Shown here: one piece after another, positions 44,135-52,664 of the stretch
Layout of the letters: each line of letters starts with the position of its first letter
Numbering within the stretch: the first letter of the stretch is position 1
Source of the DNA: Bacilli bacterium PM5-9
Lineage (GTDB): Bacteria; Bacillota_I; Bacilli_A; JAJDGJ01
NCBI GenBank assembly: GCA_029893765.1
Contig: JARXZD010000009.1
Span: forward strand, 1-54,233
Length of the DNA: 54,233 nt
Direction: 5' to 3'
Position numbers and translations under genes: made by a program
The notes under the pieces: model-generated
Database searches by the model: none
The model's input: only the letters and a program-made list of their open reading frames with translations
Told to the model about the DNA's origin: nothing

Positions 44135-46462
44135 CTATTTATTTAAAAACTTATTTATTTTTTTAATCAAATAATTAGCAACTTTATGTAATGGTTCAAT
44201 TAAATAGACACCAAAAATTAAAACAAATATAAATAAAATTATATCTAAAACACCTGGTATTTGTAAATCAATTATATCTTTAAAAGTATATAAAGATACA
44301 GCAAAGGTAACTATTGAAAAGCTTAATAAAAACTTTCTAAAATTATTAAGTGGTTTACTTATTTGATAAACAGTTAATAAAGTTATACTAGCTACAATAA
44401 GATAAAGTAATGTTTGTTGAGAGCTTAAATTAATTAGATTCATAACAACAAGCATTTTTATCATACAAATCATAATTATAATAGCAAGTGCATTTGGAAT
44501 TGCTCTACCAAGTGTCTTACTTATAAAATCCCCACTAATTGGCTCATCATTACTTTCAAAAGTAATTGCAAATGTTGGTATACCAACTAAGGCAAAATTA
44601 ATTAATGTAACTTGAATAGGTGTAAAAGGATAAGCAGAACCAATTAAGATTGCTAAAACAGTTAATAGTGCTGAATAAATTGTTTTAACAAAATAAACAG
44701 ATGCTACTTTAGTAATATTGTTAACAACCCTTCTACCTTCATTAACAACATTTGGTAAATCATTAAAATCAGATTCAATTAAAACTAATTGTGAAACGCT
44801 TTTAGCAGCATCACTTCCCTGAGCAACTGCAATACTACAATCTGCTTCTTTTAAAGCTAATACATCATTGACACCATCTCCAGTCATTGCCACAGTATTA
44901 GTTTTTTTAAATTCTTCAATTAATAACTTTTTTTGATTAGGATTAGCTCTTCCAAATATTGTATAATTTTTTGCATTAAGAATTAAATCATCATCACTTA
45001 TCTTTGATAAATCAAGATATTTATCGTAATTATCAATTCCTGAATCTTGAGCTATCTTTGATACAGTTATTGGATTATCACCAGAAATAACTTTAATATC
45101 AACATCTTGTTTTTTAAAATATTCCATTGTTTCTTTTACTTCTTTTCTAATTGGATCATCAAGTGATATTAAAGCAATTGGCTCTATATTTTTTAATAAC
45201 TCACTATCTTTATTAACACCCTTAGCACTTGCTAACAAAATAACTCTTTTACTATCTTTTAAATATTCATCTATTTTTAAATCATTTACTAAAACATCTG
45301 GTGCACCCAAATAAAATGTCTCATTTTCATTAAAACTAACACTACTCCATTTTCTTTGTGATGAAAAGCTAGTTATTGCATAAACATCAATATCATTCTT
45401 TTTATCAAAATATCTTTCCATTGCCTTGAAAGTAGCATTGTTTTCTTTTGATACACCTAATATTGATTGCATAATATTTTTAATTTTATTATCATCATAT
45501 TCACGATTAATTATTTTTAGTCCCTCAACACTCATTACACCTTCAGTTAGTGTTCCTGTTTTATCTAAACAAATCAAGTCAACTCTTGATAATGATTCTA
45601 AAGCATGTAACTCTTGAACTAAAACTTTCATTTTCGATAACCTTATTACCCCAGTTGCTAAAGAAGCAGTAATCAATAAAACTACACCAATAGGCAACAT
45701 CCCAATAATTGAAGCACTTGTTGATACAACAGCATCATATAAAGTTCTAGGTTCAACATATAATGATCTAATAAATAGTAATAAACCTGCTGGTAAAATA
45801 AAAATAGTTATTATTTTTAAAATTTTATTCATTGAACCCATCAATACTGAAGAAATCTTTTTATGTTTTTTAGCTTCTTTTGAAATTTTTATTGCATAGT
45901 TTTCTTCACCAACATGTTCTACTTTAACATAAATTTTTCCACTAATTACATAACTTCCAGATAAAACTTGATCACTTTCTTTTTTTATTATTGGATCATA
46001 CTCACCACTCAATAATGCTTCATTTATTTCAGCCTCACCTGCAACAACAATTCCATCGCAAATAATTTGATGATTAGCATCTATTATTAATAAATCATCA
46101 ACAACTATTTTATTACTATCAATGATAAGTTCTTTACCATCTCTTATCACTGTGCATTTATCGACATTTAACAATGATAATTTTTCAACTAAACTTTTAG
46201 CAATTAACTCTTGAATTATTCCCACGGCAATATTTAAAACAATAATGAAAATAAACAACATATTTATATAGGCACCTACTAAGGCTAAAGCACAACCTAT
46301 AAAAGCAATTATTATATTAAAAGGCGTAACTATATTATCTTTAAATATATTTAGAGTTGATTTAGTATAATTATCATCATAGTCATTAACTAAATTTTGA
46401 CTAACTCTTTTTATAACCTCTTGCCTTGTTAAACCCATTTTAAATACATCTTGTTTATTCAT
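44135..46462 (-). CDS. Cation-translocating P-type ATPase
   Basis: Encodes 775 residues of HAD-type P-ATPase. The phosphorylation motif DLICLDKTGTLTEG has Asp300, KVISGDNPITVSKIA is the P-domain continuation, and AMTGDGVNDVLALKEADCSIA the hinge/Mg site. The actuator loop is LLSGEYDPIIKK (SGE instead of TGES). The M4 motif is GMLPIGVVLLITASLATG rather than the PEGLP of Ca2+ pumps or CPC of heavy-metal pumps. That set resembles the Exp7-like group in streptococci, so calcium, magnesium or another cation remains open. About eight to ten membrane helices. Confidence 0.88.
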   Translation of the reverse strand: MNKQDVFKMGLTRQEVIKRVSQNLVNDYDDNYTKSTLNIFKDNIVTPFNIIIAFIGCALALVGAYINMLFIFIIVLNIAVGIIQELIAKSLVEKLSLLNVDKCTVIRDGKELIIDSNKIVVDDLLIIDANHQIICDGIVVAGEAEINEALLSGEYDPIIKKESDQVLSGSYVISGKIYVKVEHVGEENYAIKISKEAKKHKKISSVLMGSMNKILKIITIFILPAGLLLFIRSLYVEPRTLYDAVVSTSASIIGMLPIGVVLLITASLATGVIRLSKMKVLVQELHALESLSRVDLICLDKTGTLTEGVMSVEGLKIINREYDDNKIKNIMQSILGVSKENNATFKAMERYFDKKNDIDVYAITSFSSQRKWSSVSFNENETFYLGAPDVLVNDLKIDEYLKDSKRVILLASAKGVNKDSELLKNIEPIALISLDDPIRKEVKETMEYFKKQDVDIKVISGDNPITVSKIAQDSGIDNYDKYLDLSKISDDDLILNAKNYTIFGRANPNQKKLLIEEFKKTNTVAMTGDGVNDVLALKEADCSIAVAQGSDAAKSVSQLVLIESDFNDLPNVVNEGRRVVNNITKVASVYFVKTIYSALLTVLAILIGSAYPFTPIQVTLINFALVGIPTFAITFESNDEPISGDFISKTLGRAIPNALAIIIMICMIKMLVVMNLINLSSQQTLLYLIVASITLLTVYQISKPLNNFRKFLLSFSIVTFAVSLYTFKDIIDLQIPGVLDIILFIFVLIFGVYLIEPLHKVANYLIKKINKFLNK

Positions 46463-46562
46463 TTAAAAACGCCCTTTCTTTATTTAAGTATAGACTATTA
46501 AAATAATTCAAACAATATTATTTTTATGTCCATAATCTAACAATATAATTATATTAATAATG

Positions 46563-46571
46563 TGGTATAAT
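46563..46571 (+). promoter_or_regulatory. Extended -10 promoter of the O-antigen-ligase-like gene
   Basis: TGGTATAAT at about 46561-46569, roughly 50 bases before the ATG. Confidence 0.5.
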
Positions 46572-46619
46572 GAAAATATCATTAATTTAGATAATTTGTA
46601 TTCTTTTAAGGAGTGCTTT

Positions 46620-47876
46620 ATGGAAATATTTAGAAATTTCATTAACGATTTTAAATATAACTATTCAACCAATGATAGACTAATTACAATATTAGCATTT
46701 TCATTGTTTTTTCATTATATAATTACTGCACTCGTTATTTTTATTATCGCACTCTATGCAATAATAAAATGTGATTTAAAAAATATCATGAAAAAAATGA
46801 TGTCAGCATGGTCTTTATTAGCATTCTCAGGATATTTATTGATAACATCACTATTTTATCAAAATTGGCTAGGTGCTTTAATAAGTGTTGGAATGTTTTT
46901 TGTATTTGTGGTTGTTATTTACTATCGCCAATACATTCATAAAAAACTATTTGAAAGTATTATAAATATTATGATAGTAATGAGTTTAGTTTGTGTAATA
47001 ATAGCATTCTTTGAACAAGCATACTATGTTATCACTGTTGAAAACTTAGTAAACTTCTTTGATATTTCAAATAAACCCGAATTTAGAGTTAGAACTTTTT
47101 TCTTTAATGCTAACTACTATGCGATGATGATTTTATTTGCTGAGTCATTTTGTGTTTATAAAATTATTGATTCTAAAAAAAATAGAGAATTATATACAAT
47201 AGCTGCCTTATTAAATATTATTGCATTATATTTAACTGGAAGTAGAATTGTTTGGTTAGGACTATTTTTAACTTGGTTTGTGATGTTTGTTGTTAGTAAG
47301 AAAAAGCCAGCTATAATCGCAACTATAGCCTTTGGTGTTACAACAGTAGCTGCATCAATATTAAAATTGCCTTTAATTCCTAGACTAATTGAATATGGAA
47401 TTTCTTTAGGACGTCGTGCAACTATCTATAAAGCAGCCTTTATCATGATGAAGGATACCTGGCTATTTGGTAGAGGACCTTTAACTTATTATTATTTAAA
47501 CCATAATTATTTAGATGATTATATCGCAAAATATGGATCGGCTGATCTAAATAAGTATGGAATTCAATCACAACACGTTCATTCAATGTTTTTAGAACCA
47601 TTTATTTCATTTGGAGTAGTTGGCTCAATAACTTTTATTATTTATATGTTTGCCCAATTTAGAAGAATATGGCATCTTTACAAAAGTAAACTAAACCATT
47701 CTCTTGTTACATTAATTGTTGGGGCTGTGGTTGCTATGTTAAGTTCAAATACTATTGATTTTTCAATTTTTTGGGTTCAAACTGGTACATTATTTTTAAT
47801 TATTTTAGGATCAAGTGATATTTATCGTGATAAAATAGTAGAACCAAATAAATTTAAAAGAAAGAAAAATAGCTAA
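46620..47876 (+). CDS. O-antigen ligase/polymerase-like membrane protein
   Basis: Encodes 418 residues with about ten to eleven helices. The WaaL/Wzy signature region lies in the second half: LYLTGSRIVWLGLFLTWF, then DTWLFGRGPLTYYYLN...QSQHVHSMFLEPFISFGVVGSI, where H-x-H/S-x-x-L-x-x-x-x-x-x-G is the usual polymerase/ligase pattern. It would join surface polysaccharide units or transfer them to an acceptor; no glycan cluster surrounds it. The ATG at 46620 follows AAGGAGTGCTTT; a longer frame from 46560 overlaps the promoter. Confidence 0.82.
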   Translation: MEIFRNFINDFKYNYSTNDRLITILAFSLFFHYIITALVIFIIALYAIIKCDLKNIMKKMMSAWSLLAFSGYLLITSLFYQNWLGALISVGMFFVFVVVIYYRQYIHKKLFESIINIMIVMSLVCVIIAFFEQAYYVITVENLVNFFDISNKPEFRVRTFFFNANYYAMMILFAESFCVYKIIDSKKNRELYTIAALLNIIALYLTGSRIVWLGLFLTWFVMFVVSKKKPAIIATIAFGVTTVAASILKLPLIPRLIEYGISLGRRATIYKAAFIMMKDTWLFGRGPLTYYYLNHNYLDDYIAKYGSADLNKYGIQSQHVHSMFLEPFISFGVVGSITFIIYMFAQFRRIWHLYKSKLNHSLVTLIVGAVVAMLSSNTIDFSIFWVQTGTLFLIILGSSDIYRDKIVEPNKFKRKKNS

Positions 47877-47907
47877 TATTTAATTAGCTAAATTATAAAA
47901 TTATCCT

Positions 47908-47931
47908 AAAAGACACGAAAGTGTCTTTTTT
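47908..47931 (+). terminator. Terminator of the O-antigen-ligase-like gene
   Basis: AAAAGACAC (47908-47916), GAAA tetraloop, GTGTCTTTT (47921-47929). Confidence 0.88.
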
Positions 47932-47935
47932 ATCT

Positions 47936-47966
47936 AAAAAAGAATTAGGAATCCTAATTCTTTTAA
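47936..47966 (-). terminator. Terminator of the rubredoxin-flavoprotein gene
   Basis: The palindrome AAAAGAATTAGGA (47938-47950) and TCCTAATTCTTTT (47952-47964) provides a stem with a T-rich end on the minus strand. Confidence 0.65.
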
Positions 47967-47967
47967 A

Positions 47968-49728
47968 CTACTTTTTATGTTTCTTTATTATATCCAATGC
48001 AGCAATATAACCATACGTCATTCCAGGACCAATTGTACTTCCTGCACCCCAATACGCATTTCTTGTAATTGAAGCGATACAGTTTCCAGCACCATATAAA
48101 CCATCAATAGACTTATCATCAAATCCAATCATTTGAGCATGATTGTTTATTATTGGTCCTCCATTTGTATCTAAAGTACCTGCAGCTAAAACAATTGCAT
48201 AATAAGGTCCTTCATCACTAAAAGGATACATAGTAATATTTTTTGAATCTTTTGGTGGCCACTCTACATCTGGCACGGTTGGAGAAAAAGTTGTATACTC
48301 ACAATCATAATCAAAGCTGCCACGATGAAACTTTTCATCCACTCCATTTTTAGCATACTCATTAAACTCAATTATTGTTTTACAAAGTCCATCTTCAAAA
48401 TCATTTGATAATGAATAATTTTCTACTTCATCTTTAATACTATCAACATACTTTCTTATTTCTTTAGTTAACTCTTTAAAAGTTTTTCCTTTTAAAATAT
48501 AAGATGAATCTTCAATATTATTCATTGGTATTGGCGGAAATCCACGCCAAAGATTTGCTACTCTACTATCAAAAATTAAATACATTAATCTATTTGGCCA
48601 TTCAGCATTGTTTTCATCCCAAACAAAATGTTTCATTGTTCTATCATTATAGTTGCGTTTTTCATTCATAAGTCGCTCTCCATACTTGTTAACAAGCAAA
48701 ATACTATCTCCTATAAGATAAAATAGACTACTTGATGCATCAGGATTCTTTAAATACATATCTAAAATACTTTGTGCTTTAAATGCATTATTCATATTCC
48801 CTAATTTAATACGATGTTTTTCAGCAATTGAAACCAAATCTCCTGTATTTTCTGGAACAGAACAACCACCATAATACGTTGCAGGTTGAAATCTTGTTAT
48901 CAAATCACTATTATGAGAAAAACCACCTGTTGCAAAAATAACACCATAATTACTTGAAATAGTAAGTTCTTTACCTTTACTATCTACTTTTACACCAACA
49001 ACCTTATCACTATCTTTTATAATATCAATCACACGACTATTAAGCATTGTTTTAATATTATTTTTTTCAAGATAGTCAGTAAGAATATCAATTAAATCAC
49101 TACCCATACTTGCTGGACCACTACTAGTTTTTGTATAAAGAGTTCTTCCTCTAATACCTTTATTTTCTTTTAAATGATCCATATAATCTGGATATGGTTT
49201 CCTTTTCCAACTATAATCCATAGCCGTTTCTAAAATTTTATTTTCCTCTAAAAACTCTATCATTTCAGGTGCTTTATCATAATATGTTTCTAATAAATCA
49301 AATTGCTCTTTTTTAATACCAAAATACTTCTTTTCACTATTAAACTTTTCAGGATACGAATATCTTACCATATATGCTAAACAATCATCTTTATTATCAA
49401 TAATATTCGCATCTTTTTGATGTTTATTATTTGGTATCCAATATCTTCCACCCGACCTTGCTGTTGTTCCACCTAATTTATTAGCCTTTTCAACAACAAT
49501 TGGATTAAATCCATTTAAATGCAAGGTAATTGCAGCAACTAAAGCTGATGCTCCACTTCCAACAACTACAACATCACAATGATCATCATCATAATGCTGC
49601 GACTTATCTTCGTCTTCGTTTTCTACCAATTCAAATTTTTCTTTTGGTGAACGACATACTGGACAAATATCTGGGGGAGTGTCTCCCTTATGAATATGTC
49701 CACATACTTTACAACGAAATAATTTCAT
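47968..49728 (-). CDS. Rubredoxin-like domain fused to an FAD-dependent reductase/dehydrogenase
   Basis: Encodes 586 residues. Residues 1-35 are a rubredoxin/rubrerythrin-type metal site (FRCKVCGHIHKGDTPPDICPVCRSP, two CxxC). From ~50 comes an FAD_binding_2 flavoprotein: VVVVGSGASALVAAITLHLNG (Rossmann), EKANKLGGTTARSGGRYWIPNN, VIFATGGFSHN, and LYGAGNCIASITRNAYWGAGSTIGPGMTYGYIAA. These match the 3-ketosteroid-dehydrogenase/fumarate-reductase superfamily, with the C-terminal end closest to ketosteroid dehydrogenases. The fused iron site could feed electrons directly to the flavin. No signal peptide, so cytoplasmic. Substrate unknown. Confidence 0.82.
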   Translation of the reverse strand: MKLFRCKVCGHIHKGDTPPDICPVCRSPKEKFELVENEDEDKSQHYDDDHCDVVVVGSGASALVAAITLHLNGFNPIVVEKANKLGGTTARSGGRYWIPNNKHQKDANIIDNKDDCLAYMVRYSYPEKFNSEKKYFGIKKEQFDLLETYYDKAPEMIEFLEENKILETAMDYSWKRKPYPDYMDHLKENKGIRGRTLYTKTSSGPASMGSDLIDILTDYLEKNNIKTMLNSRVIDIIKDSDKVVGVKVDSKGKELTISSNYGVIFATGGFSHNSDLITRFQPATYYGGCSVPENTGDLVSIAEKHRIKLGNMNNAFKAQSILDMYLKNPDASSSLFYLIGDSILLVNKYGERLMNEKRNYNDRTMKHFVWDENNAEWPNRLMYLIFDSRVANLWRGFPPIPMNNIEDSSYILKGKTFKELTKEIRKYVDSIKDEVENYSLSNDFEDGLCKTIIEFNEYAKNGVDEKFHRGSFDYDCEYTTFSPTVPDVEWPPKDSKNITMYPFSDEGPYYAIVLAAGTLDTNGGPIINNHAQMIGFDDKSIDGLYGAGNCIASITRNAYWGAGSTIGPGMTYGYIAALDIIKKHKK

Positions 49729-49877
49729 TATAACCGCCTCCTTTTGTTTATCATATCATAACTTTATAATAAAGCAATATATAAACAATATGTAAACACT
49801 TTTGCTTTATAGACATATCATTTCCCTTTATCTCTTTTGATTTTTTTGATAGAATACATATGAGAGGATGATGTAAT

Positions 49878-50870
49878 ATGATAGGTTATACTAAACCAAA
49901 TATGTCAAGTTGGAAAGGAAGAATTGATAGTACGACAGATTATAGAAGTTTTCGTTGGCATCAATATATTCAAGATCTAGATTTATCTTCTAATATAAAA
50001 AAAGCCCCAACAAAACTATCATTTATTTTAATCGGATACAAAGTCGATATGGGAATTGTCTTAAATAATGGACGCCCTGGCGCTAAAAATGGTCCAGAAA
50101 AAATAAGAGAGTTTTTGAGTAATAAACCATGCTCTTTCACTGATGAAATTAAAATTTTTGATGGTGGAGATGTTAATTATGTTTCTTCTGTTGAACAAGC
50201 ACAAGAAACACTAGCAACCTTAATTACAAAATGTTTAGAAAATAATTATTTTCCAATTGTAATGGGTGGTGGACACGATGTTAGTTATGGAACAATGAGC
50301 GCTTTAATTAAACATTATGATATTGTAAATAATAATTTTGGAATAATAAACTTTGATGCTCATTTTGATTCTCGTCCATATGAGAGATCAACATCAGGAA
50401 CAATGTTTAGACAAATTCATGATGATATTGTAAAGATGAATGCCCCATTTAATCATATTAGTGTAGGAATACAAAAAAGTGGTAATACTTTATCTTTGTT
50501 TGATTATATAAAAAGTATTAAATCAGAGTATATTCTTGCTGGTGATGTCACACATGAAAATAGAGCAATCAATCACTATCGCTTAAATGAATTTACAAAA
50601 AAACAAGATATCATTTATACTTGTGTTTGTTGTGATGTATTTGCTTCTCCTTTTGCTCCTGGAGTTAGTAGCCCTCAGCCACTTGGTATTGAACCAGAAT
50701 TATTTCTTGAACTTCTAAAAGATGTTCTTGATAGTAAAAAGGTTGTAGCATTTGATATTGCTGAAGTATCTCCTGATTTAGATACATCTAATTCAACAGC
50801 CAGTTTAGGAGCATTAATAATTTATTCAATTATAAATTATTTTGGTGAATTATCATTAAACAATGGTTAA
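49878..50870 (+). CDS. Formimidoylglutamase-like arginase-family hydrolase
   Basis: Encodes 330 residues of ureohydrolase fold. Metal-site motifs: VMGGGHDVSYG (His133) and NFDAHFDSRPYE (Asp160, His162, Asp164). The last motif, normally S-x-D-x-D, reads CVCCDVFASPFAPGVSSPQ, so Asp253 is kept but the first Asp is Cys251. APGVSSPQPLG is typical of formimidoylglutamases (HutG), which release formamide from formiminoglutamate in histidine breakdown. No other hut gene adjoins. AGAGGATGATGTAAT precedes the ATG. Confidence 0.82.
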   Translation: MIGYTKPNMSSWKGRIDSTTDYRSFRWHQYIQDLDLSSNIKKAPTKLSFILIGYKVDMGIVLNNGRPGAKNGPEKIREFLSNKPCSFTDEIKIFDGGDVNYVSSVEQAQETLATLITKCLENNYFPIVMGGGHDVSYGTMSALIKHYDIVNNNFGIINFDAHFDSRPYERSTSGTMFRQIHDDIVKMNAPFNHISVGIQKSGNTLSLFDYIKSIKSEYILAGDVTHENRAINHYRLNEFTKKQDIIYTCVCCDVFASPFAPGVSSPQPLGIEPELFLELLKDVLDSKKVVAFDIAEVSPDLDTSNSTASLGALIIYSIINYFGELSLNNG

Positions 50871-50902
50871 TCCATTGTTTTTTTGTATAAAAAAAGCAGA
50901 CT

Positions 50903-51541
50903 TTAGTCCGCTGGTATCATTTCTATTCTTTCTTTTCCTCCACCAATATTTTTTCTTTTTAATTTTATTTTATTTAATTCTTTAGTACTTTTAATATGTG
51001 TTCCACCACAATTAGCTGGACCATACCCTTCTATTTTCCAATATCTAATTTGTTTTTCTTCATTAATATATCCTGTTTCAATTTCATAATCAGCTGCAAT
51101 TACTCGATCTAATTCTTCTTGAATCCATTCAAACATTTCTGAAATATTAAAATCTAATTCAAAATCAATTCTAACTTTATCAGCACTAACATGGGCACCT
51201 ATTCTTTTTATATCTGGATAACGCTTCATAATTATTTGTAAAACTAAATCACCGCAAAAATGTAGTTTCATTAACTTGTATCTTCTATCAAAATCAATTT
51301 TAATTATTACTTCATCACCCTTGTTTAAATTATGATTTTCCAGAACATAAACAATATCTAAACCATCTTTATATGCCTCTAGTATCTTAAAGCCATTAAT
51401 CGTTCCATAATCACTTTCTTGACCACCACTAAATGCATAAGCAACAGTTTGATCAACTGTAACCTTATCATCATTAACGCTTGTAATATGAGCTGAACAC
51501 TCGCTTAAATAAGGATCTTCCCAAAATAGTTTTCTTAACAT
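50903..51541 (-). CDS. Alanyl-tRNA editing protein, AlaX-like
   Basis: Stand-alone editing domain (212 aa) that hydrolyses mischarged tRNA-Ala. YAFSGGQESDYGTI is the GGQxSDxG glycine motif. CGGTHIKSTKEL gives the C-x-x-x-H metal pair. The first metal motif, HxxxH in most AlaX/AlaRS editors, reads LHFCGDLVLQ, so the second His is Asp. Such a change occurs in a clade of editing proteins, and activity may persist. The start is the ATG at 51541, 6 bases after AGAGGTG; a GTG three codons upstream overlaps that site. Confidence 0.85.
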   Translation of the reverse strand: MLRKLFWEDPYLSECSAHITSVNDDKVTVDQTVAYAFSGGQESDYGTINGFKILEAYKDGLDIVYVLENHNLNKGDEVIIKIDFDRRYKLMKLHFCGDLVLQIIMKRYPDIKRIGAHVSADKVRIDFELDFNISEMFEWIQEELDRVIAADYEIETGYINEEKQIRYWKIEGYGPANCGGTHIKSTKELNKIKLKRKNIGGGKERIEMIPAD

Positions 51542-51669
51542 ATTCAACACCTCTTGCTCAATATTATATCACAGTTGTATATAAAAAACATCACAAGGTT
51601 TACACAATTACTATTTTTTTTATTGTATGATAAGGGTATATTACTATTAAAGAAAGTTGGTATGTTAAT

Positions 51670-52335
51670 ATGGATAGCAAAATTAAAATAATAAAAGATG
51701 GTCCATATCTTGTAAGCAAGGATATTCCTTTATATGAAAGAGAACTTGTCGAGCAAGATGGATTGATTGTTTTAAAAACTATCAGAAAAATTGATGTTGA
51801 TAGTGATTATGCATTATGTCGTTGTGGTAAGAGTTCAAATCATCCATTTTGTGATGGTTCACATACTAAATGTGAATTTGATGGAACTGAAACAGCTGGC
51901 TTTTCAAAATATGAAGATAGAGCCGAACTTCTTGAAGGAGAGACTATCAATCTTCTAGATGATAATCGCTGTGCCTTTGCTCGTTTTTGTCACAAAGAAA
52001 ACGGTGATATTTGGACACTAACTGAAAATTCAAATAACCCTGAAAGCAAAAAACAAGCAGTTGAAGCTGCAAATCAATGTCCAACAGGTAGACTTACAAT
52101 TATGACATTGGATGGTGATTTGATAGAACCAGAGTTAGAACCATCAATTAGTTTCATTAGAGATGTTCCTAAACATGTTGATGGTGGATTATTTGTAACT
52201 GGTAATATTCCATTAGAATCAGCAGATAATAAATTATATGAAACAAGAAATAGATATGCTTTATGTCGATGCGGTGCCTCAAATGACAAGCCATTTTGTG
52301 ATGCAATGCATGTCAGCATAAAATTTAATCGTTAA
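51670..52335 (+). CDS. Double CDGSH iron-sulfur protein
   Basis: Encodes 221 residues with two CDGSH [2Fe-2S] motifs, ALCRCGKSSNHPFCDGSH (about 48-65) and ALCRCGASNDKPFCDAMH (about 197-214), the latter with the final residues altered to DAMH. Between them is a divergent iron-binding segment (RCAFARFCHKENGDIW...AANQCPTGR) with several Cys/His. The arrangement resembles the multi-cluster CDGSH proteins found in anaerobes, thought to be electron-transfer or redox-sensing proteins. The ribosome binding site is weak (AAAGTTGGT). Confidence 0.85.
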   Translation: MDSKIKIIKDGPYLVSKDIPLYERELVEQDGLIVLKTIRKIDVDSDYALCRCGKSSNHPFCDGSHTKCEFDGTETAGFSKYEDRAELLEGETINLLDDNRCAFARFCHKENGDIWTLTENSNNPESKKQAVEAANQCPTGRLTIMTLDGDLIEPELEPSISFIRDVPKHVDGGLFVTGNIPLESADNKLYETRNRYALCRCGASNDKPFCDAMHVSIKFNR

Positions 52336-52360
52336 TTATAAATTTAATTTTGAACATAGG

Positions 52361-52399
52361 AAAAGTGAGATTCAATCATATTGAACCTCACTTTTTCTT
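52361..52399. terminator. Terminator after the CDGSH gene
   Basis: AAAAGTGAGATTCAA (52361-52375) pairs with TTGAACCTCACTTTT (52381-52395) with one mismatch, followed by T. Confidence 0.85.
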
Positions 52400-52415
52400 G
52401 AGAGAGAAATCCTAA

Positions 52416-52580
52416 TTACTTTGTTTCTATTGTTCGATTAATTAAGTTTAATAAGTAATCAACACGTGATTCACTTTTTTCACTTTTTCCTTCTAACGAA
52501 CTATACGGAAAAGCAGTAATAACTGATTCCAATACATCATCAAGATTTGCTTTTTGCAATCCATTAATATATTTTTTCAT
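52416..52580 (-). CDS. 54-aa small protein of unknown function
   Basis: The ATG at 52580 follows a perfect AAGGAGG by 9 bases and opens a 54-codon frame: MKKYINGLQKANLDDVLESV ... RVDYLLNLINRTIETK. The protein is soluble and helical, with a Ser/Lys-rich middle (EGKSEKSES). Balanced codon use and the strong binding site argue for a real gene; no family recognised. It lies 84 bases after the PucR-type gene on the same strand, so it could be co-transcribed. Confidence 0.6.
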   Translation of the reverse strand: MKKYINGLQKANLDDVLESVITAFPYSSLEGKSEKSESRVDYLLNLINRTIETK

Positions 52581-52664
52581 ATTAACTACCTCCTTGATAA
52601 TAGTATACCTTATATTTATTCTAAAATAATTATTATTATTTTAATTATTTAAGGTTTTTTTTGT

